Of a stretch of 64,000 nt of DNA, positions 1 to 12,700 are shown piece after piece. Numbering within the stretch: position 1 is the first letter of the stretch; each line of letters starts with the position of its first letter. Made by a program: the position numbers and the translations under genes. The DNA lies in assembly GCF_014839805.1 (NCBI RefSeq), contig NC_051115.1:1796600-1860599 (forward strand). Direction: 5' to 3'. The stretch is from Manduca sexta. Lineage: Eukaryota > Arthropoda > Insecta > Lepidoptera > Sphingidae. Under the pieces are notes generated by a model that saw nothing but the letters and a program-made list of their open reading frames with translations, did no database searches and was not told the DNA's origin.

Positions 1-651
1 TTTTTTTATTGTGGGACTCTACGCCCCACTCTCGTTCCCCCTATCCAGGACAAGGGTTATTTTTTGGCATTTTTCTTTTTTTATTCATTTTTTTTTTTTA
101 CATTTTTTCTAAGTTTATACATATCTATTTATCTACTTGTATTATCTTATATATATTCTTAATCTATTCATCTTATATCTTATATTTACGGCTTATTTTA
201 ATTGTTAATATTATATATATATCATTATATACATTTAGCAATTCTTATTTTACTTATTTCTATTGTTTATCTTATATACTATTTTCTTACAATACTTTAA
301 AACCTATCTATTTTATGTTTATCCTTAATTATCCTATTTATATTTTCTATTTTTATTTTCTAGTTTTTTCTGCAGATTCCAAATGTCGCTCTAACTTAAT
401 ACCGTTAAATTTCGTAGAATGCCACTTTTGTTTTCAACGTGCGATATGCTAGCATGTGCATTTAAAACATGCAAATCACGATATGGATATATGAAGTATT
501 TAACATTGCTATTTTGCTATTTCACAGTAGATTGAACCATTACATGAGCGCAATATTTTTGTATTTCAATCTAATGTCCGCTATATATATCTTAGAACTC
601 TATCTTCAAAACATTTGTACTGATCGCATTCATTTATAACATATTTTACAG
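1..651. other. AT-rich intron sequence, no gene seen
   Basis: Starts with T/C tracts and then mixed A/T. The 147-codon ORF at 9-452 consists of Phe/Ile/Tyr/Leu and looks like low complexity. This is taken as the intron 5' of the first visible exon. Confidence 0.6.
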
Positions 652-775
652 ACTGAAAGCACCACACCGCCTTCCACCACCAGAGCTATGGACGAGGAGG
701 AACCTCCGAATGTCAGAACAGAATCTGATGAAGATCTGGAAACTGGTGGACAAAGGAATCCGAAGACAGACGGCT
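652..775 (+). CDS. VWA-like gene, first visible exon
   Basis: The acceptor is ATTTTACAG at 643-651 and the exon reads in phase 0. It encodes a Thr/Pro stretch and then an acidic linker (MDEEEPPNVRTESDEDLE). Donor GTGGGT at 776 leaves phase 1, which fits the next exon; the alternative GT at 780 would break the frame. Confidence 0.7.
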
Positions 776-3700
776 GTGGGTATTCTTTTAAATTAATAAC
801 AATATCAGCCCTGTATTATATACTGTCTCACTGCACGGGCCTCCTCTATCACTGAGATTAGGTCTTAGTTCACCACGCTATAGTGCGGGCAGACTTCACA
901 CACCCTCAAAATTCCTATAGAGAACTTCTCAGGTGCAGGTTTCCTCACGATATTTTCCTTCATCGTTTAAGCAAGCGATAATTCACAAAGAATACACAAA
1001 TATTTTTTTAGAAAAGTCATATGTGTGTTTGGGTTTTGAACCTGCGGACATTCGCCTCGGCAGTCCGTTCCACACCCAACTAGGCTATCGCCTTTTCAAA
1101 TTTCTAAATTAATCAATAAGTAATTGCGCTAGTAGCTGACTGCCTCGGTGGTCTGACACCGCCCTGAGGTCCCGGATTTGAATCCGGCAGTCATATTTGG
1201 GTTCTCTGCCATCAGCACGGTACAGAACTTATGCCTCATATGATGATAGGCTCACCACTTATCACATCATGGGACGGAACACGAACGGTGGAAAGTTGGT
1301 GCACTAATTACACCTCCTTCCCCTTCGGAGATGAAAGGCAAAACTGAATATCTAACACGAATCAAACTTCCAGCGGATCCCTCGCAATCGGAGATCAGGA
1401 ACTTCGATCCGAAACCTCTCCCACCGCCTACCAGCAAGAGCTCGACCCTCAGGAGTTGGTTAGAAGACTCCTGGCTGCGGCCGCCTGCCGCTGTGCTGGT
1501 GCCGCTGCGACCCATGGCGCTGAACAGAGCCTTGGCTGTGTGGAAAGACCTGACTGTCGAAGGGTTGAATCTCACTGATATTGTTATTGTGGGATACGAT
1601 TCTAATGGTGAGTCATTTATTGAATATAGCGATGACTACAAGGTGATATGGGTGTTATAATCTCTGCCTACACCTTTGATAAGGGAATGAACCGTGATGC
1701 TATGTTCATATTTATGTAGGACTAAAATTCCCACTATACAATACTATAACTTATATAAAAAAAACGGTAAAATATCAGTTCTAGGTTGGTATATGTTTTC
1801 TGTTCAAATTTCTCATCCAATGATGTTGAAATCAATGCACAAAAAACAGTGGTACAACCCCAGTCGAGCCGGGCCATTCATGCCTTACGTCATTATATAC
1901 CGACTTGATACCATCAGGCGACTGGTCTGTTATCTCTCGCAAAGAAAACACATGGTATTACCCCGGTCGAGCCGGCCCATTCAATACACCAATCTACACC
2001 GTGGCAGCTTCCTAAATTAATAACACGATCAATTACGAGATAATTTTAGTACTACCATAAAATTGACCGTGAAAAACAACGCCGTGGCGAATCTAACAAA
2101 AAACAAACGAAAAAAAAAACTGTACAAAACTAGAATGAAATTATTGTAAAAAATTAGGTTCGTTCACAAGCACCGAGCGGAACCTGTTCGGATGACTCAT
2201 TCTCGTTAGTTGAGAGTGTGTTGTTATTTTTTTGCAAATGATAAGTGTTTCGTCCCCTTGAAGCATCTGTATGTTTGCCGGCAAACATGACAGCTACATG
2301 ACATTACGCGTGTCACCTTATTATGTAGTATATAAGGTTATATTCCCGTGACACACGTAAATGTCATGTAGCTGTCATGTTTGCCGGCAAACATTCAGAT
2401 GGTTCAAGGGTTAATTACGTAATCTTTTAATTGGAATCTGGTGAATAACTGGGCGTTATGTGACTAAGGTCTTAAGAAGAGTGTCATGTTTTTGAGAAGT
2501 TTGTGTTAAATAACGTGTTGCTACTGTTCATGGGTAGTTGAGAGATTCACCGTCAATCGAACGGCAAGCGCGTCTCGTCAATGAAATCAATAAAAAAAGA
2601 ATAACATAATATATGTAATGTTAGAAAAAATATTTTATTCATTTCATTCATTAACTCAAAAATATTGCTCTGATTCTAAAAATTCTAACCCAAAATAATT
2701 TTGATACGGGTGAAGGCGCAATCGATGGCGAAATATTTTTTACTGATATATTATTAATTTTATTATATCAACCAAACTCCTCTACTCCTGAGAGGGATAA
2801 GAACTTAGTCCACCACGCTGACCTAATGCGAGGTGGCAGACTTCACATAGTCTGAAAATTCCTATAGAGAACTTCTAAGAATTCCTCGCGACGTTTTCCT
2901 TCACCGTTAGAGCAAGCGGTAATTCACAAAGAACACCCACATAACTTTAGAAAAGTCAGAGATGCGCGCCCTTAGAACTGAACCTGCGTACATTCGTCTT
3001 GGCAGTCCGTTCTTCTCCCAAATAATCTATCGTCGCTTTTATTATTAATTTATTTAACATAAACATAGTACCATAACACCTTAAACTAAGGCGGGGATAT
3101 GAACAAAAAACAAAAACTATTTTAGTCGTCACGCACCCGTCACGAGACGTACAAACAAACCTCAAAACAAAACATAATTAATATCGGAACACAAACTATT
3201 CGGTCGACGTTTTTTTTTAAATCCATTTTATATTATCTATACACAAACATATTCTTAATGCCTTCTCTACACGTTGGGTAACAATGCTTATGGTTGAGAA
3301 CATGTGTGTTCCGTCGCATGATGTGATAGCGAGCGAGTATATCGCCATATCAGGCACACAGACTAGGAATTAGTGAGCAGAAAAACTAATACCACTGGCG
3401 AAATCAAAAAATATAGAAGAAGAAGAAAAAGAGCATAATAGTTGACTCTCTGTCTAACCCATCAGGAAACGCTTTTTGCTGGTGATAGGATATATTATAT
3501 CCGCTAGGATAGCGACAACCGTACACAAGGTGTTAAAACCCGCCATAGTGGCTCACATAAGTGTCGCGTTACGAGATCAGCCTGTGTATATTATAGGTAT
3601 TTTATATATACCTTCTTTCTCAATGTCATATTACCGTGATGCACCTACCTTGATTATCTCTGCACCACCCTAAGGTTGACTGGTAGAGAATGCGTATGGC

Positions 3701-6700
3701 ATTAAGTCCGCCTGTATACATTTGTATATTAAGTGCAATAAATAAATAAATAAATAAATATCCAGCTCCAACAGGCATAATTGTGTCGACTGAGGGGTAA
3801 TCATCTCTCGTCAGTCGACATTCTATTGCACTACATTCCATACCATCAGGTGCAGTGAGGGCTTTGCCGCGCTAATATAAAAAACCTATGAAAATGGTGT
3901 GTGTTTTTATAGCCAATACGTGTGGATAAGTAGGAGATTTCTGGTCACTAGCCAGGAAGGTATTTTATATTCTCGTACAAATTATTGTCATCGCGCACAA
4001 TACCGCGAGACCCTTTCAATGTCATTCTTTTAACATTAAAGGGTCTTGTTGGAATAGGGCATTTGACTATGTTTGATTTTATGCATTTTTAGGATTCCGT
4101 ACCTCAAAAGGTGGGGTGGTGGTGGGGTGTGGTGTTGGTTAGTGGTGGTGGGGTGGGGTTCCGTACCTCGGGTGTTACTTCCAGTCGACCTAGAATCTTG
4201 AAACTTGCCACGAAGCAAGGTAAAGCGCAAAGGAAAAATTCCGAAAGCTTAATTTTTAGACCTATGATGTCTTTAATTTATGCTCCTCCAGCTTTCCATG
4301 TTGTAATGTTATGGATTTCATTTTGCAATAAAAATACCATAACTATGACTCGATTGTCGCGATGAGTGAACTTTTACTTACTCACAGGTTTTCACAGAAC
4401 CCTCGGTGCGCGAGTCCGACTTACACTTGGCCGGTTTTTTTAATATTTAACAGCAATTATTACAAAAAAGAAATCCCTCTGTGAAATCAGCATTAAAATT
4501 CGATAAGAAATAAAGCAGTAATTGAAATTTCAAATATTGCTACGCGCAGGAGTGGCCGTAGAGTGAGGATATCGCTCCATCTCTTTTTTGTACGCGTCGT
4601 AATGCGCGCTGACGTCACATGCAAGTATATTGTCTCTTTCTGTTTTTGACACTCACCCCTACTACCAAATTTCAATGGCTTATAACTTGTGAATTTTTCA
4701 TCACATTTCAATGATTTCTTCAGTTTTAGAATTAATACGACGTACATATTTTATATGAGTTATAAAAAAATAAGTCAAATACCGTATTGTCACACACACA
4801 TATCACCCAACTTATAGAGGAGTCATTATACAGTTACTACTTTTTAAAACTATGACACGCATGCACAAAAAACTTGATTCAATTCTCGGGTGTTATTTAT
4901 TTTTTGTTTATATATAATTTTATCGCCTCTAGTTTAGTGATGATGTATTCTTGAACTTGGTGGTCTTGGATTCGGTTTCAGACCAAATATCAGTGGGGAA
5001 CGGTCCGTATAACCCGATTCTTACTTCTCTTTATGTAGAATCTATCATTAGAACGATTTGCAGACCACATTCATGCATTAGTACCTATATGTTGTGTCGG
5101 AGTACCCTTAAGGAAAATTTCCTTTCGCCACTTCCAAATATAAGTAGTATTTTCACACACCCTCTGACATACATTCACACACCTACATTAACATAACACA
5201 CAAACAGAGGGCTAGTTTCACAGCTGAGTTTCTGTATTGAATTAAAATAGCTATTAAATTAAACAACATTGGAAAATTGATTATATCTCCAGGGGAATAG
5301 CGCTGTAGACCGAAATACAGGTTCTTCCTAGTTCGGCTACAGATACTCCCATATTTTATCAAAATTGTATTATTTATACAGCTCTACTCAGACTGTTAGA
5401 GTTTAAGTATTAATACTGTACTTTTTTAAATAAATAAATTATTATTATTATTTGATTTGAAAAACCTCTGATTTATTGTAAGATTCTGTTCTTAATTTCG
5501 CTATAGGCTAGGGCGTGTTATGCTTAACGTGACCAGACGTCCCGTTTTGAACGGGACCGTCCCCTTTTTCGGTAATCTGTCCCGGTGTCCCGACAAAAAT
5601 CTCGGGGACACAAAATTGTCCCGTTTTTCGAAAACGTACGAAAATTTAAGAGCCGACCGGGCTGCTACTTGACTACAACGCCTACGAATCTTTTCTCTAG
5701 TGAATATAATGTGTGTAATGATGAGATGAGTAACTAATAAAAAAATTATCTTTGTTGTTGTTCGGGAAAACTAGATTTTCCGAATTTTCATCCGTGCAAC
5801 GCTCGGCTGTCGAAGTAAAAATTTTCTGAAAAGCGTGTGTTGTTTTTTTTTCATTGATAACCTATACTTACATAACATATAACATACATAACATCACGCA
5901 TTTTATCCCCGAAGGGGTATGCAGAGGCGCAACTAGGGCACCCACTTTTCGCCAAGTATGTTCCGTCCCATGATGTGATAGGGGGCGAGCCTATCGCCAT
6001 ATCGGGCACAAATTCCAGACTCCGGGCTGATACTGAGCAGAAAAACCCAAATATCAATTTGCCCGACCCGGGATTCGAACCCAGAACCTCAGAGCGCTAT
6101 TGTACCGGACGTGCAATACAACTACGCCACCGAGGCAGTAACCTATACTTGACATAAATAAACCGATGTCCCGTTTTGAGACAAAAAAAAAATGGTCACG
6201 TTAGTTACACTTGTCGGTAAAACGATTTTTTCCACTTTTATGGTTCGATCGACTGGATGCATAAAGCAGCAGACCGGGCTCTGTGGCGTACCTTGAGAGA
6301 GGCCTATGTCCAGCACTGGACTGCAACGTGCTGATGATGATGATTCGTTCTCTTGGGTAATACACATTGGATACGTGGAGACCATGCACCTGATGGTAAG
6401 TAGAGTAGGATCTAATAGAATGTCGACTGACGAGAGATGGTTACCCCTCAGTCGACACAATAGGGGACCGTCCTGTGTTTGATTTTGTACATTATTCTAT
6501 ATGTAATGTTTAATAATACGAAAAAGAAGCACTCTTGCGAAAACTGCATTAAAATTGGTTAACAAATGAGCGAGTAATACATATTTCAAATATTACTAAG
6601 GTGCCGGAGTGGGCGCAAAGTGGGAATGTCGCTTCATCTCTTTCTTTCGCACGCGTCGTAATGCCCGATGACGTCACACGTGGGTATTGCGCCTCTTTTC

Positions 6701-9700
6701 TGTTTCTTGTTACTTACCCCTTCTACCGAAATTGAAAGACTTATAACTTGTTGAATTTTTGCCGGATTTAAATAATTCTTTGTGTGTTATAATTTATATA
6801 ACGTAAATATTTTATAATAATAAAGAACAAAAATGAGTCCGGTCCCCTATTACGCCTGTCGGAATCGGTTGTACACAGGCTGATCCCGGATCGCGACACA
6901 CGTGGGCCGCTATGGCGGGTTTTAACACCTTGTTTACGGTCGCTATCCTAGCGGATATATCCTACCACCAGCAAAACGGGTTTGCTGATAGGTTAGACAG
7001 AGAAGCAACTAGTTTACCCGCTTCTAGATTTCTCCATTTACGCCAGTGATGTTAGGTTTCCTGGTTATCCGAGCGGATATATTTATGTATGCTGGTATGT
7101 TTTAATTACATTTGTTTACTATTACTCTTCTTATTTGTTTTTCACTTTCTTTCATTATACACTTACCTCCGTCCTCTACACTACTCCAAGGTTGAGTGGG
7201 AGAGAATGCCCATGGCAATACGTCCGCCTCTATACCATGTGTACAAAGTGTTAATAAATAAATAAATATACAACGCACCACCAGAAAACGTGATGCTATA
7301 AAAATGCCTTTCACAAACTTACTCAATACGTATCCGCTATTCCACTTACCTGAAACAAATAAATGGATCACATTAATTCACATATCGATATCTTAATTAT
7401 TGTAATCATTTTTACCGCCAAATTGGCAAAGGTCTCGATGCGAAATCATATTTTTTTTTCACTTATCTTACGGAGCTTGATTCGTTATATAACTATATGT
7501 TACAAAATAAAATACACAGCACGCTTTTATCCACGAAAGGGTAAGCAAAGGTGCAACTAGGGCCAATATTCGCCAAGTGTGCTCCATCCCATGATGTGAT
7601 AGGTGGGGAACCAATCCCGAGCACGAGTTCTCAATACGGCCGACCCAGGATTTGAACTCGAGACCTCGGTGCGGCAGTCTCATTATGTCCAGTAGTTACT
7701 CTGGCTACAATGTTCAAACCGGAACACAACAGTGACTACACACTGCTGACAGAAATAGGCATTGCGGTGGTACCTACCCAGGACTCTCACATATAAAAGA
7801 CCTACCACCAGTATTTTATTGCAACTTGATAAGCTTACGAGTACTTAAACAGGGTCCTGAACCTAAAAATGATCCTAAAAGTGTTCCTCTTAAGGTATAG
7901 AATCCCAAAAACCGATCTTACCAGCAAACCATATTCCAATCTATACTGGTGTTTTCACTTGCAACAAGTCGAGTACTGTGGTCAATTTACATAATATTAC
8001 ATTCACTCCGCAAGGTTAGACAAGCGGCGTTTATAAAAACACGACCGTCACGCTAGCGCAGTCTGGGGGTGGGTTGAGTCGAAAGTGATAAAACTGCACA
8101 TTCATTATTTTAAATTTTTTATTGCGACACAATTTAATACATATTTAAAATCTGTATTTTTATATGTTTTTAATCTATTTACAATTATTCGAAAAATATT
8201 CGCTTAAGATTTTTTTTTTGCTTTGAATGACGAGACGAACTTGCCGTTCGCCTGATGGTAGACGATACGACCGCCCATAAACAGTAGAAACACCAACACC
8301 TTGAATTACAAAGTATTGTTTGGTATTCCACTGCGCTCGCCATCCTGAGACATGAGATGTTAATAAATGTCCAGTAGTTACACTGGCTACAATGTCCTTC
8401 AAACCAGAACACAACAGTGACTACACACTGCTGCTTGACAGAAATAGACATTGCGGTGGTACCTACCCAGGACTCACACATGAGAGACCTACCACCAGTG
8501 AATTAGACTTTTAACTGTCGATTTAAATAAACAAACATAAAGCTTCATTCATCACGTAGGCGAACATAGTTGCACTTATGATAAGTCAAGGTACATGAGA
8601 ATATTTAATTAATTAAGTCGCTTATACAACTACAGACATTTAATATTGGACATAAAATAGATGAGGGTACAAAGGAAACAAAGAAGCCAGCTCGGGCTAG
8701 AAGGAAATTTATTACTATAGATCTAAAAAGAGGCTATGTATGTGTTTGTATGTCCGCAATTTGTATGCGGGCATCATCCCTGTATTATATACTGCCCCAC
8801 TGCACGGACCTCCTCTACTACTGAGAGATTAGGCCTTAGTCTACGCTGTATTGCGGACAGACTTCACACACCCCCAAAATTCTTATAGAGAACTGCTCAA
8901 GTATGCTGGTTTCCTCACGATGTTTTCCTTCATCGTTGAAGCAAGCCATAATTCACAAAGAAAATACACATCATTTTACAATCAGAGAGGTGTGTTGGGA
9001 TTTGAACCTGCGGACATTCGTCTCGGCAGTCCGTTCCACAACCATCTAAGCCATAACCGCTTTAACTGTATAACATAATATGTTATTTTAATACGAGGCG
9101 ATAAAAAAAAACTAAATTCATAATATAAACGGTCTCTTTCCACTCGGGCAAAATCTCGTCTCACAAAAGCACTAAAATAAAATATTTAGACCAAAACTAA
9201 TCGAAAAATAACAACTGAACTAAATAATGAAGTAGTTTCAATGCATATGATGTCATATTTCAAATTTAATTCACTCAAACAATATTCTTATTTTATAAAA
9301 AGAAACCAAATTTCCGCATTTAATAATTAAATTCGCGATACGTGGGTTATCTGATTCTCGACCGGGAAAAAAACCGGAAAATGTCAATACCGGAAAAATA
9401 AATTTGTCTGGTGCGAAATGTCATTGCATTAAAAATAATTCGAAAAACAAATCACAATATATCGATGAAAATAAATTCGCTCGATCCTCGATAATTCCGG
9501 TGCGAAGTCATTGACCGGAACCGGTTCGTTTTAACCAGTTATCATAGTTTATTAAACAGATGTTCGAGAATAACTAGGTTAACACTTATTTTTATTAAAA
9601 AGAAAAGACTTGGCAAATCGTATTCACAAATCCCGGTTTCCGGGATTCCGTCTTTCCGGAATTTCAGTCTGTCGCCAGATTATGTCAACTGGACGATTCA

Positions 9701-12700
9701 AAAAAAATTGAAAAGCCACTGGGAATTTATTGTTGAGTTACTTTAAAGATCTGTACAAAAGAAAATAATAATAATATCAGCCCTGTATTATATACTGTCC
9801 CACTGCACGGGCCTCCTCTACTGAGAGGTATTAGACCGGTTTGGTAGACTCCACACACCCTCAAAATTCCTATAGAGAGCTTCTCAGGTATGCAAGTTTC
9901 CTCACGATGTTTTCCTTCACCGTTAGAGCAAGCCATAATTCACAAAGAATACACATAATTTTAAGAAAGTCAGAGGTGTGTGCCCTTGGGATTTGAACCT
10001 GCGGACATTCATCTCGGCAGTCCGTTCCACTCCCAACTAGGCTATCGCAGCTTATAAAGAAAAGGGTGAGACAGTTTCCACGATTTTTCCAACTTTGGCA
10101 TACAGAATACCATTCAACACAAATCACGAAGATAACATGACACGGCCGCGTTACGCGTTTGCAATGTCATAGAGAATAAGGCCCCTGTAGGTTGATTCCC
10201 TATGCTACTCGCGATAACACACCGTAAACGCGTGTTGTCAAAACAAGCTCTAAACACAAACGCGTTTCATACACGCGCCACGATGTGTAATTGAAAAATA
10301 GGTATTGTGTATGCCATACGATAGGTTGTCTATGCTTAATATTTTTTATATTACGATGTGTTAATGCGTTCAGAAATCTTTCATCCCCTCGAATCGGCAA
10401 GTATCGGTTTTTTTTGAAAAGGCTTTTTTTTTGTTTGTATTCGTGATATTAAATGATGTAACTCGAATAAATCACTGCCAAACTTTATTTAATCCCATTT
10501 TTGTATATACTTAAATGTAAGAAACATGAAAGGAATATAAAAATAATTTAAAGAAATTTCTGTAGATTGTGATTGTTTTCAAACGAAAAAATATAACTTC
10601 AAAATTATTGTCAAATGTCAATGTCATTGACTTATTTACTTGATTTGTTTACTAAAGCCACATTTTAAAAATTGAATTGAATTGATATATTGAATGCTAC
10701 TGAAGATTTTACACGAATGCTGTTATATGAATAATAGTAAATGCTGTTGTGCTTATGCAGTTTATGTTAAATTGGCGCTAACAACGTATATTAATAGGAA
10801 TTCTACGGACCTTCCATTATAAAATTTGTTGCAAAATCGACAAGGCATTAACTCAAATTTTTTTTTTTTTATTTAGTTAAATAATGTGACGAGGATGCCG
10901 TTTACCTGATGATAAGCGATACGACCGCCCATAAACAGTTACAATGCCATCCGGAACTTTGAATTGTAAAGCACTGTGTGACGTTCCACAGTAGGTTTTC
11001 AGAATGAGACAAAGATTTTAGGTCTTATAAAGTAATTACGCTAGTTACAATTTCCTCTAAACTGGTACACATCAGTGCATGGACACAGTTTAACTTGGCT
11101 ATAGAAACAGACATTGCCGTAGACACCTTATAACTATCAAGACAGACATTCACATATAACAGACTTACCACCAATAATTAAAATAAGTGTATATTGCCTA
11201 TTAAACGTTATTTTTAAAAATTTATAGCTCTATTACCTAGTAACTTCTATTTGCCGCTCAACCGGCATTAATCTTTTTGGAATAAAAAGTACTCTATTCA
11301 ATCCACAGCTCACTGTCTGAGTACCATATTTCATACACATTCGTTTAGTTATTAAGGTGAAACTGATTAATTAACAAACATTCAAACTCATGTATAGAAA
11401 TTTTACTTAAGTATATTATGTTATCTAAGACTGAACAACAAATAAAAAATAAAACAAAAATAATGTGTTGTTAAAACTGAGTATATTTTACTATTATTTA
11501 TTTGGAATATCTTGCATTACATTCACTATCCTGTAAAAGAAATTATTTTATTATTACATTTGATATTATCAGTTTTGTTAACATTAGTATTCAATGTAAG
11601 ATGCCTTTGGTCTCCTAAAATAAAAAGGAAGTGTTTGTACAAACAATTTTAGATTTAACATGATTACATACTTTTGTTTGTAATTGTGTAAAATTGTTGG
11701 GATTACCTACATGAAATTTTTGCTTTGTTTCCCTGGATCGATATTCACATTTAGAAGATTTTGATATTTAATTTAAAGCTGGCTAAGCCCTTGATTAAGA
11801 CCTCTACCAATTACTTATAACAACAATAATGTATAACTAGTAAAAATTTCTTCAATAATCTTTATTGTTATCAAACTTTATAGGTACAAAACTTTCACCA
11901 CAAAGAAACTACATAGTATTAATTGTAATGTACATAATTAAGAAAACATTGTTTAAAAAGATACCTTCATTAGTGTTTTATATTTGTTTGGCCTATCTAT
12001 TTACTAATAGAAATATTACATCGAAGTAATAAAAAATTAACTTGCTTGACCTCAATTGTTGTCAAAAGTCGGGTTGCCAGTAGTAAAGTAGCTTATTTTT
12101 CACCGCTGAGCCCATAACACAAATTTGACTATCAAGATATAAAAACATAGGTTTGAATATTAATTCGATCATTTAGGATTTATGTTTGTTTTGTTTCTGA
12201 TAAGGTAGAATATTATATTTGAGTTTTCACGATGTAAAGAGGATACTATCGTCAATAGAAATTATACAGTCGTTGTATCTAAATAATTAATTTGTCTAAA
12301 CGCGCATAGACGCGCTGGATTGCCGCACGTTATTTTGACAATTCGTAACATGCCCGTAAGGCGGATGTGTCACACCTCATCGTGTTCATGAAATGTCAAA
12401 TTAGCATCCAGAATACTCTTACACAGTCATAACACGAAGTTAACGAAACACGCCGTGTTTCAAGTTCGACATTGTCGTAGAGAATCATGCCCCTGATTGT
12501 TTTGTAATAATGCTTAAACATCAAAATAAATGTAATGTATTAAAAGAGTAAGCGCATCTAAAGCAGGGTCCCAAAGTTTAATGTTATACGTATGGCCCGC
12601 CTTTAGTTAACTCTGCCTACCAAAAGTTTATCGACCGCTGGTATACACAATAATTTGTTTGTTAATCCCTCAGGAGTTAACTGGAGATCCAGGCATAATT

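Noticed and set aside
9..452. 147-codon ORF on the + strand
   Set aside because: It is composed almost only of Phe, Ile, Tyr, Leu and Ser from an A/T-rich tract; low complexity, no splice context.
1607..1613. Consensus donor GTGAGT at 1608 as the end of the VWA exon
   Set aside because: It gives phase 1, which does not fit the next exon (phase 0). The residues after it still resemble the VWA pattern. I prefer 1642, but keep the ambiguity in findings.
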